The notes under the pieces: generated by a model | Seen by the model: the letters and a program-made list of their open reading frames with translations, nothing else | Told to the model about the DNA's origin: nothing | The model's database searches: none | IMG/VR virus record: IMGVR_UViG_3300023119_000011 | Location: 40,859-104,858 of that record | Strand: one strand, 5' to 3' | Length of the DNA: 64,000 bases | DNA from: a virus | Position numbers and translations under genes: made by a program | Shown: piece after piece, positions 44,756 through 53,996 of the stretch | Numbering within the stretch: the first letter of the stretch is position 1 | Layout: the number at the start of each line of letters is the position of its first letter

Positions 44756-47700
44756 ATGGCAATTGCTAATTTAACAAGAGAAGTAACATTAGGTGATTCA
44801 GATTTTCTGGGTGTGCCAGCTATGCATCATATTTCTGATGCTGGTTATTGGTATTATTATCATCCAGCAGATTATGATTCAAATAATGTTCTTGCTGGCA
44901 ATTCAATTGTAAGTTATGAATGGGATGCAATATTGCCAGTTGTTGCTGCTGATAGACTTTCAGGAACAACTAATAATGTTGAATTAGATGGAACAATTGC
45001 ATTTATTGATGATTCTACGAATGGCGTATACGATGCTAATACACAAGTTCGTTATCACGGTGGATGTATACAAGACATTGGTCCAGGCTTAAACGATATT
45101 ACAAACCAAACTGAAAATGATGCTTATATGTTTGCTCATATTGGCACCTTTGGTGATGATGGAACTACTGCGGCTGGTACATTACAAGATGATGCTTTTT
45201 ATTGGGATAGACTTTATCAAGCAAGCGCGGGAGGTGATTGGGCATTCTATCAATATCACAAACACCTTCCTTCAAACTATTCAAAATATGATGATGGACG
45301 AATCGTATTCGGTTCAGATGGTTATATTCGACCATCAGACAAACAATTTGGATACTTAATTAATATCCTTGCAAAACAAGGTTCAAGCTCATATTCAGTT
45401 CCTCTTGCTCGTATTCATACTCCTTCAGTTGGTGGTGCTCATAACTCTCACAATGATGTAACTTTACCGAATACTGCTGGAATTAACTATTTGCCTGGTG
45501 GTATTTTAAAAGGTGGTTCCAATAGATTCCATGCTTTTTATATGAGCAAAACTACCAATGGCTGGAATTTATTTTCACGTACTTATACATCATCATCTGG
45601 TTCATTTACGCCTGAAGTAAACTATGGCGATCAAACTGAAATAGCTGATGCAGTATTTAATCCTTATCCAGGGGGTAATCAGGATGCTGAAGGTACACAA
45701 AGTTCATACGCGTTTAGAGCTTCAGCGGGACATGTGTTCGGCTCAAAAATATATGTTCCAGTTGTAACTGAAGCTGCAGCAAGACCTAATTTAACAGCAG
45801 AAGTAACAGATATTGTTGGTGGTGGTGTTATTTATGCGGTAACAGTAGGCAGAGATAGAGAAGGTTCTCATGCAGAAAGAAATCAACCGACGATTTATAT
45901 GAAAGTTGGGGATACTCTTACGTTTGAAAACTCTCAATATCTTGCTCACCCAATGTATATACGTAATACCACTAATATTTCACCTACTCCTACTTCTCAT
46001 AACGTAGCAGGTGCGTCTGGTGGAGGTTCAAGTGGATCCACACTTACATTTACTCCTCAAACTGCAGAAACAGTATATTATATTTGTTCACTTCATGCTA
46101 ATATGTATGGTGAAATTGTTATTACCGAAAGAGATGGTACATTCGATCAACAAATTTGGTCATTTACTGATGCTAATACTATTTCACCTGGTACACTTAA
46201 TAAAATTGATTTACCATTCCAATTTCAAGGACAACCATATAAACCAGATTGTTATATTTCAAGTGTAGGTACAAATCTTTATATTGCGGCATCAAGTGGA
46301 TTACAAGGTGGGGCACAATTATTTAGTTGTAATTTATCAACCCTTGATTCTGAAGGTCAATTAGCGTTTGAAGGTAATATTGTTACTAATGATTCAGACG
46401 ATTATTTGCGTATGCATGGATTTAAATATAATGCTTCTACTACAAAATTTTTCACTTTATTATCTGGTGTTAATGGCGCTGTAGGTAATTATGATGGAAA
46501 AGGTTTATATAGTTTTGACTTAGCAGGTGGTGCATTTGATGGTTATTCTCATATGTCATATGATACAACAAGTGGGACATATACTACAAGGCAAGCATTG
46601 CAGGCTGGGCATTTAATATATAATCATGCAACAGCACAAATTGAATATAGTACAGGCACTGAACCAGAAGGTATTGCTACTGGCACTTCAATTCTACAAT
46701 TTGCAACCGCGTCTCCTTCATTTTACAATAAAAAAGAAATTAATACTGGTAAATCAGAAGAATATTATTTCCAAGGGATTTATCTTGAAGATGGCCGTAA
46801 AGCTCTTGTTGGTAGACTTGAAGCACATCCTGAAACTACAGGTGCAGAAAATACTGGTGATTTATTACTTACTATTGTTGACAATGAAAATAATTCAGTA
46901 AGTTATACTTGGGGTGGAACTGGTGATAATTTCTTTACTGGTATTATTGAAGATAAAGAAAATGGAAAATTAGTTTTATCTGGTTATTCAAAAGGAGAAC
47001 TTGCTCCTAAAGGTGATCAATGGGTACATGGTTGGGGTAGAAATATTCATCAATCAAATGACTCAGCAAGTATGAAATTATTTGATATTGCAAGAGAAGA
47101 TTCAGCTAATGGTGTTTTCTATGCGGTAGGACACGATTATATTAATAATGCTCCACTCGTTGAAGCCTGGAATAAAAATTATGATCATTATAAAGATTTG
47201 AAAATGGATTTTGGTCCAGATTCTTCTCAATTAGATAATATTGATATATTAAGTAATGAAAAAGGTATTGTTTCTGGATATACACTTAATGCAGCAAATA
47301 AAAGAACAGGATTAATTAGTAAAATTGATCTTAAAACAAATACAGTGGATTGGGTAAAAGGTTTATATCAAGGTACAAATGTTCATAAAATAACAGATCA
47401 TTGTACAGTTGATAGAAATGGAACAGAATATACTGTAGGGTTTATTGAAAATAATAGTTATACAGATGATTCTGATTTTACGTTTAATCATGGTTTATTA
47501 TTTTTAATGGATGGAAATGGTAACGTTACTGTTTCAAAATCCACTGAAGCATTGCCTGGTGCGCCTCATACACCTAATTTACATATCGAAAGAATTCAGC
47601 CAGGTAAAGTTGGCACTGGTGATTTTTTCTTCTGTGGTTCTGAAACCCGTGGAACAAGTAGAGCTCCAATGTGGGGTTATGGCAATGTGTTTACTTCTGA

Positions 47701-50059
47701 TTTGATTCATTTTAATACACGAAGATTAGACACAACTGGCGCTAGCATTTCTGGTAGTACTACTGCAAATTGGCAACAGAAAGAATCAGTATTTAATGAT
47801 ATTGGGGTATTGAAATACTATGATGATAGTAACAAGTATGATATTGTTGTCGTAGGTCAAACTGAAGATCTTACTTTGACTGACGGTGATTCGAATGGTA
47901 AAGGCGGATATGGTCTACCATTAATTGAAAAACACACCATTTATGTAGATTCTGCGCAATCTGGAATTACTACGCATAATACTACGTTACGTTGGGCAAA
48001 AACATATCAATCAAAGTATGGTAAATTAAATTCATTCCATTCTTTAGTTATTGAAGACTCTGATAAAAGAGATTGGTGGTGGAATGAAGAGAATTTCTTT
48101 CATAACGGACAAGTAAGATTTATTGTTGCTGCTAGCGGTCATGACTTAGATAGCAATGCTTCACATCCAGATTATACTAATGATATTCTAATGAGAAGAG
48201 ATACACTCTTTGCTATGATTAATGATAGTGATGGTAGCCTTATCTGGGGAAATACTCTTGGTCATATGGGTAATGACGATATTAATAAATCAATGGTGTG
48301 GGATGCTCATAATAGAAATTTTGTAACAGTTGGTTCATCTACATCTCACTCTGTCGGTGAAGATGGTATTCTATTTAGATTATGGAAAGATGGATTTGGG
48401 ACTGGTGTTTATCACACTGATCAATCAACATCAAATGCGTATTATTATGATTCATCATACATTTATCCAACAGATTTTATTTTTGCTGGAGAATATGATA
48501 GTAATACATTCCCAAATACTTCATTATCAACAGTACAAGTTTCGGTTGGATTATCGGCTTCACTATCAAATAATAGTGCTAATACTGTTCATACTGAATA
48601 TAATGGTTCATATGGTGCCAATGGCTTGTTTACTGGATTCTTAGGAATTGTTGATCAGAAAGATTTACAAGATTTTAAAAACACTGATCAATATATTCGT
48701 GAATCACAAGAAGGAAAAATTGTACATAGAGTTTCAGATGATTTCTTCAAAATCCATCAAGTGTCTACTGTTGGTGATGCTACTGCTGATGATGGAAATG
48801 TTTTTGCTTATGATGTGATTAAATCAAGAGATCTAGAATATTATTATTTAGGTGGTCAAGTTTCTGGTAATATTGCAAGAACCAATGATGGTTTATCGGG
48901 TGTTTATGACTATACATTATTTCAATGGGATATTGCATCTGAGCAATTTAGGTTCTGGCAAAATGGCACAGCGCAAGATGAAGAAATCTATGCGATTACA
49001 GAATTAACTGGTACTGCATTATTGGTAACTGATCCTCCTGCTGCTGGCCAAGGTAGAACAACAGGTCAAGTAGTATGGACTCCAACTACAGCAGGAACAT
49101 ATTATTATCAATGTGGTATTCACAACATTATGGGTGGACAGTTGATTGTAACAGATGTTCAAGCCGGGACAAATACTTATGATATTGATGTATCAAATAA
49201 TGGTGCAATTGCTTATAGAATGACTGGTTCAGATAGAAATGGTACAATTAACTCATCTACTGATAATCCAACTATTACTATCGATACAGGTGATACCGTA
49301 AGATTTAATGTTGATGCATCTGGTCATCCATTCTATATTCAGACTGCAGCTGGTACTGGTGGTTCTAAAAATGGTCATATCGCATTTTGCGGTAGAACAA
49401 CCGGACAATTAGGTACTGATATTGGTTCACCTGACTCTGATACCCCATTATTTGGTGGCTATGATTTATTCCTTGGTATTTTTGATCCAAATGCTTGGGT
49501 TGCTGAATATTATAACCAAGGATCTGGTTTTAATGATAAAGCAATGAATGTTCATGATTTACATCCAAAAATTCCTAACACATTGGCATTGTCATATACA
49601 TCATTTGGTTCTGTAAATGGTTCACCAACGTTTGGATCTGAAGATATTGGCGTAATTACATTTAATTACGATACTGATAGTTGGAGTCAAGGGTTTCAAA
49701 TTGGTTCAGAAACATCTGAAGAAATAGATCAAAACGGAAAACCAAGTACATTACTTCCAGACGGAAGATTAGCTATAGTTTGTAATACGGCTGGTACTTT
49801 TGCAGATGATACCATTACGTATGGTTCTAAAGATATGGGTCTTGCAATATTTAATTTTGATAGCGATGGTTTAGGAGGTTATTTAGGTTGGTCTAAATAT
49901 CAAATTGGATCAGGATCTGCTGATTTTTCATATAGTATTGATAATAATGGTTCTACATTTTTAATTACTGGATATTCAGAAGCTACTTGGGATAAATCGG
50001 TATCAGGAGTATTTGTTGAATTTGATCCAGAAAGAAATTTACTAGGGAAGAGTGCATAA
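44756..50059 (+). CDS. Giant propeller-like fibre/adhesin with normal and permuted cupredoxin-like domains
   Basis: This protein has 1767 residues. Most of it is repeated beta-sheet sequence of propeller type, each unit with a hairpin such as NGKLVLSGYSKGE, GIVSGYTLNA, DFFFCGSETRG or STFLITGYSEAT. Residues ~345-455 hold a cupredoxin-like domain with H398 (YLAHPMYI) and YYICSLHANMYG (C444, H447, M450). Residues ~1419-1538 hold a second one whose halves are reversed: YYYQCGIHNIMGG (C1453, H1456, M1459) comes first, then GDTVRFN and SGHPFYI (H1524). It probably lies on the virion surface as a host or glycan contact, but no enzyme motif is seen. Confidence 0.75.
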   Translation: MAIANLTREVTLGDSDFLGVPAMHHISDAGYWYYYHPADYDSNNVLAGNSIVSYEWDAILPVVAADRLSGTTNNVELDGTIAFIDDSTNGVYDANTQVRYHGGCIQDIGPGLNDITNQTENDAYMFAHIGTFGDDGTTAAGTLQDDAFYWDRLYQASAGGDWAFYQYHKHLPSNYSKYDDGRIVFGSDGYIRPSDKQFGYLINILAKQGSSSYSVPLARIHTPSVGGAHNSHNDVTLPNTAGINYLPGGILKGGSNRFHAFYMSKTTNGWNLFSRTYTSSSGSFTPEVNYGDQTEIADAVFNPYPGGNQDAEGTQSSYAFRASAGHVFGSKIYVPVVTEAAARPNLTAEVTDIVGGGVIYAVTVGRDREGSHAERNQPTIYMKVGDTLTFENSQYLAHPMYIRNTTNISPTPTSHNVAGASGGGSSGSTLTFTPQTAETVYYICSLHANMYGEIVITERDGTFDQQIWSFTDANTISPGTLNKIDLPFQFQGQPYKPDCYISSVGTNLYIAASSGLQGGAQLFSCNLSTLDSEGQLAFEGNIVTNDSDDYLRMHGFKYNASTTKFFTLLSGVNGAVGNYDGKGLYSFDLAGGAFDGYSHMSYDTTSGTYTTRQALQAGHLIYNHATAQIEYSTGTEPEGIATGTSILQFATASPSFYNKKEINTGKSEEYYFQGIYLEDGRKALVGRLEAHPETTGAENTGDLLLTIVDNENNSVSYTWGGTGDNFFTGIIEDKENGKLVLSGYSKGELAPKGDQWVHGWGRNIHQSNDSASMKLFDIAREDSANGVFYAVGHDYINNAPLVEAWNKNYDHYKDLKMDFGPDSSQLDNIDILSNEKGIVSGYTLNAANKRTGLISKIDLKTNTVDWVKGLYQGTNVHKITDHCTVDRNGTEYTVGFIENNSYTDDSDFTFNHGLLFLMDGNGNVTVSKSTEALPGAPHTPNLHIERIQPGKVGTGDFFFCGSETRGTSRAPMWGYGNVFTSDLIHFNTRRLDTTGASISGSTTANWQQKESVFNDIGVLKYYDDSNKYDIVVVGQTEDLTLTDGDSNGKGGYGLPLIEKHTIYVDSAQSGITTHNTTLRWAKTYQSKYGKLNSFHSLVIEDSDKRDWWWNEENFFHNGQVRFIVAASGHDLDSNASHPDYTNDILMRRDTLFAMINDSDGSLIWGNTLGHMGNDDINKSMVWDAHNRNFVTVGSSTSHSVGEDGILFRLWKDGFGTGVYHTDQSTSNAYYYDSSYIYPTDFIFAGEYDSNTFPNTSLSTVQVSVGLSASLSNNSANTVHTEYNGSYGANGLFTGFLGIVDQKDLQDFKNTDQYIRESQEGKIVHRVSDDFFKIHQVSTVGDATADDGNVFAYDVIKSRDLEYYYLGGQVSGNIARTNDGLSGVYDYTLFQWDIASEQFRFWQNGTAQDEEIYAITELTGTALLVTDPPAAGQGRTTGQVVWTPTTAGTYYYQCGIHNIMGGQLIVTDVQAGTNTYDIDVSNNGAIAYRMTGSDRNGTINSSTDNPTITIDTGDTVRFNVDASGHPFYIQTAAGTGGSKNGHIAFCGRTTGQLGTDIGSPDSDTPLFGGYDLFLGIFDPNAWVAEYYNQGSGFNDKAMNVHDLHPKIPNTLALSYTSFGSVNGSPTFGSEDIGVITFNYDTDSWSQGFQIGSETSEEIDQNGKPSTLLPDGRLAIVCNTAGTFADDTITYGSKDMGLAIFNFDSDGLGGYLGWSKYQIGSGSADFSYSIDNNGSTFLITGYSEATWDKSVSGVFVEFDPERNLLGKSA

Positions 50060-52108
50060 ATGGCTATACTTAATTTTCCAATAAATCCAAGTCATAATGA
50101 TACTTATTCTGCAAATGGAATAGATTATTCTTATGATAGCACTTCTACTTCTTGGACAGTTCAGCCAAATTTAGGTTATACTGGATCACAGGGTTTTACG
50201 GGATCTAAAGGAGCTGGATTTACAGGATCTAGAGGTTTAATAGGTTACTCTGGATCGCGGGGTTTTGACGGTTCACGAGGTTATACTGGTTCGGTTGGAT
50301 ATACAGGTTCCTCAAACGTACAAGGTATACGTTATGTTTATGATACAGGAACAACCGTTAATACTGCTTTAAGTGGCGAATTTAGATTTGATAATGCAAC
50401 CATTGGATCTGCAACACAGATTGGAATTAATGCTTTTGATGCAGACGGTAATGATCTTACAAGTTATTTTTCTACACTTGACAACTATGGATCCAGCTTA
50501 ATAAGAGGTACATTATTATTTAAACCTGCCGATTTAACATCTGGCGAATTTATGGCCTTTGAAGTTACTTCAACATTTACAAATAATTCTGGTGTTCTTG
50601 TTGCAAGTGTTAGTTCAGCTGGTGGTGGATTAACATTATCTGATGCTGATGAACTTATAATTACGTTTATTCCTGCTGTTCAAGGTGAAATTGGTTATAC
50701 GGGATCAAGAGGTGATCCAGGATTTACAGGATCAGTTGGTTTTGTTGGATCGCAAGGTGTTAAAGGTGACCCAGGTTTTGTTGGATCGCAAGGTGATTTT
50801 GGTTATACCGGTTCAAGAGGTAATTCAGGTGTTAACGGAACTGGCGGTGGATTCTTTGTAATTGAAGCTGAAAGAAGTTCAGGAGCAACTAATGGCGCCT
50901 ATTTTGCTTTTGGTAATGGCGCGAGCCCAACTCAAGGCGTAAGAGTTCCAATTGATTGTAACTTAGAATATTTAACAATTTCAACTGAAAGTCTTAACAC
51001 CTGTACTGTAACACTATACATTAATGGCACAGCATCTACTGCAACAGTATCATTAGCAGGTCAAGGGAGTAATACAGCACTAATTAATCCTGGGTTATCT
51101 ATTTCATCCGGTGATAGAATAGCATTTAACGTGACTTCGGGAAGTACTAATAGTACCACAGTTGTATCAGCATGGTTTGCTCATGATGGTGTAAAGGGTT
51201 ATACAGGATCAGTTGGTTTCGTTGGATCTCAAGGTGTTAAAGGTGATCCAGGATTTACAGGTTCACAGGGTTATACAGGTTCTCGAGGTGTTATTGGTTA
51301 TACAGGATCTCAAGGTGTTATTGGATACACTGGTTCGCAAGGTCCTATTGGGTACACTGGATCTCGCGGTTACACAGGATCAAGAGGATTTACAGGATCT
51401 AGAGGTGCCGATGGTACATCTATAGCAATTCAAGGTACAGTTGCAACAACAGGTAACCTACCATCATCTGGTAATACTGCCGGTGATGCTTATATTGTAC
51501 AAGCAGATGATCACCTTTATGTTTGGGATGGAGCGACTTGGACAGATGCTGGCCAGTTTGTTGGTTATACTGGATCTCAAGGTGTGATTGGTTATACTGG
51601 ATCAAGATCTACAGTAATTGGTTATACGGGATCAAGAGGTTACACTGGTTCTCGTGGTCCTATTGGTTACACTGGTTCGCAGGGTGTTATTGGTTATACA
51701 GGTTCTCAAGGTGTAATTGGATACACTGGATCTCGCGGTGTTACTGGTTACACAGGTTCACAGGGTTATACAGGTTCGCAAGGACCGATCGGATATACTG
51801 GTTCGCAAGGTCCTATTGGTTACACTGGTTCACAGGGTCCTATTGGGTACACTGGATCTCGCGGAGCTACTGGTTACACAGGATCTTTTGGTTTACAAGG
51901 TTACACAGGTTCTCAAGGAGCACTGGGTTATACTGGATCTCGCGGAGCACTGGGTTATACTGGATCTCGAGGAGCACTGGGTTATACTGGATCGCGTGGA
52001 GCAACTGGATTTACAGGATCTGGAGGTAGCACTGGATACACCGGATCACAAGGTGCATCCGGTGGTGGTACTGGTCTTGCAATTGCAATGGCAATGATAT
52101 TTGGGTGA
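50060..52108 (+). CDS. Collagen-like tail fibre
   Basis: This 682-residue protein has an N-terminus (MAILNFPINPSHNDTYSANG) resembling the C1q-type fibre start upstream. The rest alternates globular beta domains (about 88-210, 272-378 and 455-500) with Gly-x-y tracts dominated by GYTGSQG, GYTGSRG and GPIGYTGS. The longest tract covers roughly residues 500-670. The sequence keeps Gly at every third place, as in collagen triple helices, with Tyr-Thr and Ser-Gln/Arg in the other positions instead of Pro. It probably forms a long thin trimeric shaft. It ends with the hydrophobic tail LAIAMAMIFG. The repeats are prone to length change. Confidence 0.85.
   Translation: MAILNFPINPSHNDTYSANGIDYSYDSTSTSWTVQPNLGYTGSQGFTGSKGAGFTGSRGLIGYSGSRGFDGSRGYTGSVGYTGSSNVQGIRYVYDTGTTVNTALSGEFRFDNATIGSATQIGINAFDADGNDLTSYFSTLDNYGSSLIRGTLLFKPADLTSGEFMAFEVTSTFTNNSGVLVASVSSAGGGLTLSDADELIITFIPAVQGEIGYTGSRGDPGFTGSVGFVGSQGVKGDPGFVGSQGDFGYTGSRGNSGVNGTGGGFFVIEAERSSGATNGAYFAFGNGASPTQGVRVPIDCNLEYLTISTESLNTCTVTLYINGTASTATVSLAGQGSNTALINPGLSISSGDRIAFNVTSGSTNSTTVVSAWFAHDGVKGYTGSVGFVGSQGVKGDPGFTGSQGYTGSRGVIGYTGSQGVIGYTGSQGPIGYTGSRGYTGSRGFTGSRGADGTSIAIQGTVATTGNLPSSGNTAGDAYIVQADDHLYVWDGATWTDAGQFVGYTGSQGVIGYTGSRSTVIGYTGSRGYTGSRGPIGYTGSQGVIGYTGSQGVIGYTGSRGVTGYTGSQGYTGSQGPIGYTGSQGPIGYTGSQGPIGYTGSRGATGYTGSFGLQGYTGSQGALGYTGSRGALGYTGSRGALGYTGSRGATGFTGSGGSTGYTGSQGASGGGTGLAIAMAMIFG
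51190..52060 (+). repeat. Degenerate 18-bp coding repeats (collagen-like tracts)
   Basis: The DNA repeats GGTTATACTGGATCTCAAGG-like units in multiples of nine and eighteen bases, with synonymous changes between copies, in two blocks (about 51190-51415 and 51560-52060). These are coding repeats for Gly-x-y triplets and are not a CRISPR array, since spacers are absent. Confidence 0.85.
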
Positions 52109-52111
52109 TTT

Positions 52112-52480
52112 ATGGGAGAATGTAATTTAGTAAATGTAGCTACTGTAGTAGGTAAAAGTAGATCATTCAACCTGGGCTCAGGCGGAAGTGCCTCTTTATT
52201 GCATAATGTATCTACTGGAAATGAAACATGGCTTGTAAAAAGCTTAATTTTAGGAAATGTTTCATCAAATGGCACAGATATTAAAGCACGTGTGTCTGTA
52301 AATATAACAGGAACTGATCATTATATTCTCTATGATACATGGGTTCCTTATGGAACATCATTAGTTGTTTTAGATGAATTATTGCCTATATATTTACAAT
52401 ATCAAGATTATATAACTGTAACGGGTCAGGAAGGAGCTGGTCTTAATGCGTATTATAAATACGAAACACTTAGGGAGTAA
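52112..52480 (+). CDS. Small fibre-accessory protein, paralogue A
   Basis: This 122-residue beta-rich protein starts MGECNLVNVATVVGKSRSFN, with WLVKSLILGNVSSNGTD and YDTWVPYGTSLVVLDELLPI. It aligns along its length with the next gene product: NLVNVATVVGK with NIVNVAQIYGN, LILGNVSSNGTD with IMISNVDGANDT, and YILYDTWVPYGTSLVVL with YLAYDVDCIAKTTLIVL. It is likely an oligomeric cap or adaptor in the fibre array. Function unknown. It begins three bases after the collagen-like gene. Confidence 0.6.
   Translation: MGECNLVNVATVVGKSRSFNLGSGGSASLLHNVSTGNETWLVKSLILGNVSSNGTDIKARVSVNITGTDHYILYDTWVPYGTSLVVLDELLPIYLQYQDYITVTGQEGAGLNAYYKYETLRE
52454..52461 (+). promoter_or_regulatory. Possible late promoter near the end of paralogue A
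   Basis: An exact TATAAATA lies 30 bases before the ATG at 52484, inside the last codons of the preceding gene. The distance to the start is similar to confirmed-looking copies, but the site is coding (YYKYE), so it is tentative. Confidence 0.42.
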
Positions 52481-52483
52481 AAA

Positions 52484-52846
52484 ATGGCAGCACCAAATAT
52501 AGTAAACGTTGCTCAAATTTATGGTAATACTGTGAGTGGTGCAGTTGGTACTTCACTTTCAGCGGTATTAACAAACGCATCAGGTTCCAACTATGTTTAT
52601 AAAGTAAACTGTATTATGATTTCAAATGTTGATGGAGCAAATGATACAACTGTACGAGTAGCGTTTAATAATAACGGTACAAATCACTATTTAGCATATG
52701 ATGTGGATTGTATTGCTAAAACAACATTAATTGTTTTATCTAAAGATACTGCTGTGTATCTTGAAGAAAACGATAGTATTCGAGTTTCAGCAACTACAGC
52801 ATCAGATGCACAATATGTGATTTCATATGAAAGAATTATTGACTAG
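52484..52846 (+). CDS. Small fibre-accessory protein, paralogue B
   Basis: This 120-residue protein (MAAPNIVNVAQIYGNTVSGA) is a beta-rich tandem paralogue of the preceding gene, with the same succession of strands and the shared NHYLAYDVD motif. Two copies in a row suggest a hetero-oligomer or gene duplication with divergence. There is no membrane segment or catalytic motif. A GGGAG ribosome site at 52472-52476 precedes it. Confidence 0.6.
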   Translation: MAAPNIVNVAQIYGNTVSGAVGTSLSAVLTNASGSNYVYKVNCIMISNVDGANDTTVRVAFNNNGTNHYLAYDVDCIAKTTLIVLSKDTAVYLEENDSIRVSATTASDAQYVISYERIID

Positions 52847-52857
52847 GAATTAGTTAA

Positions 52858-53988
52858 ATGGGTAGAAAACACCAAAATGGTGGAGTTGTTGGCCAAAAGC
52901 GCATTTATTATGATGGCATGAACACTGGTGTTCATGACATGCAAACTGTTTATGATTCTTTTAGTGGTAGTCCTACTAATAGAGAAGGTTATAATAGAGG
53001 CTTAGGTACGATTGATATAGATTACCGCATTTCTGTTGGAAATGTATTTGATATGACTCTTATCCCAAACTCTAGTGATAGTTATACATTGTCACAATTA
53101 GGAACTGGAACAACTGGTTCTTGGACAGCTACCGATAGATATTATCAAAGCGATTGGCTTCGAATATTAGTTAATGGTCAAGGAAGAGGTTGTTTAGGTA
53201 CAGGTGCTAATGGTTTATCAAGTACAAATTTTCAGTTAATGGCAAATACCACTGGTAATGGTACTTTTTCATATACTACTTATGCTGATGCGTTTCAGCC
53301 AGGTACACCACATGAAACCGGATTTTTTTGGGCAAGAACAGCAGCAACTGGAGGTACATTATATAGTATAGGAGGATCTAATAACACAACTGCAATTGGT
53401 GGTACTGCTTCAAATGGAACCGTTTATAGTTGGAGAAGATCATCTTCTGATCCAGATGTAAATGATACACGAGTAATTTTATTGGGTAATACTACGGCTG
53501 GTCATGTTGTCTTTCAATATAAAATATATAATGGTGCTTCCGGTACACAAACAAGTGGAAAGGTTGTAAGAATGCTTCATCAATATACTAACACAACCGG
53601 CGCAACTAAATATGTTTCATTTCAAAGAGGTGGTGATGTTGACTTTAACGCTTATACCACAAGTAATACAAGAGTCGATGGCACCAAAACATATTCTTCT
53701 GGAACAAGCAATGGCCAAACTTTAGCAGTGTATTTACCGCCTACTCCTAATACAATTGCTATTAATCCTACTCCTACGGCTAGAAATACATTAATTTCTA
53801 ATTCTTTTACAGCATATAATCCTGAAGGCATAGCAATAAATTCTGGTGGTCGTGCTAATGGTAGTGCGGATACATCAATTTATATGGCGGCTGATTGGGA
53901 TGCAGTATCTGCAGGTTCTACAGTGTACGCGTGTGCATATTATGTATATGGAACAAGCGTAACAGATATGAATAATCAAATTCTATGA
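52858..53988 (+). CDS. Fibre-array structural protein of unknown fold
   Basis: This 376-residue protein opens MGRKHQNGGVVGQKRIYYDG. The body is rich in Gly, Thr and Ser, with motifs such as DYRISVGNVFDMTLIPNSSD, SDWLRILVNGQGRGCLGTG and VSFQRGGDVDFNAYTTS. It looks like a beta-sandwich surface protein, with few lysines in the centre and no catalytic pattern. It sits between the paralogue pair and the Gly-rich gene, so a fibre-tip or linker role is possible. I do not recognise the family. Confidence 0.55.
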   Translation: MGRKHQNGGVVGQKRIYYDGMNTGVHDMQTVYDSFSGSPTNREGYNRGLGTIDIDYRISVGNVFDMTLIPNSSDSYTLSQLGTGTTGSWTATDRYYQSDWLRILVNGQGRGCLGTGANGLSSTNFQLMANTTGNGTFSYTTYADAFQPGTPHETGFFWARTAATGGTLYSIGGSNNTTAIGGTASNGTVYSWRRSSSDPDVNDTRVILLGNTTAGHVVFQYKIYNGASGTQTSGKVVRMLHQYTNTTGATKYVSFQRGGDVDFNAYTTSNTRVDGTKTYSSGTSNGQTLAVYLPPTPNTIAINPTPTARNTLISNSFTAYNPEGIAINSGGRANGSADTSIYMAADWDAVSAGSTVYACAYYVYGTSVTDMNNQIL

Positions 53989-53996
53989 GGTAATAG

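Noticed and set aside
37300-50000. Plastocyanin-like sequences, considered as photosynthesis auxiliary genes
   Set aside because: They are domains inside fibre proteins with shaft and propeller sequence on both sides, lack a signal peptide, and are not separate electron carriers.
51523-52029. A 168-codon plus-strand frame rich in Trp, Tyr, His and Arg
   Set aside because: It is the shifted reading of the GYTGSQG repeat DNA, so it repeats as the gene repeats and has no independent evidence.
51190-52060. Regular repeats that could suggest a CRISPR array
   Set aside because: The repeats are contiguous, in frame, encode Gly-x-y triplets and have no unique spacers of constant length.
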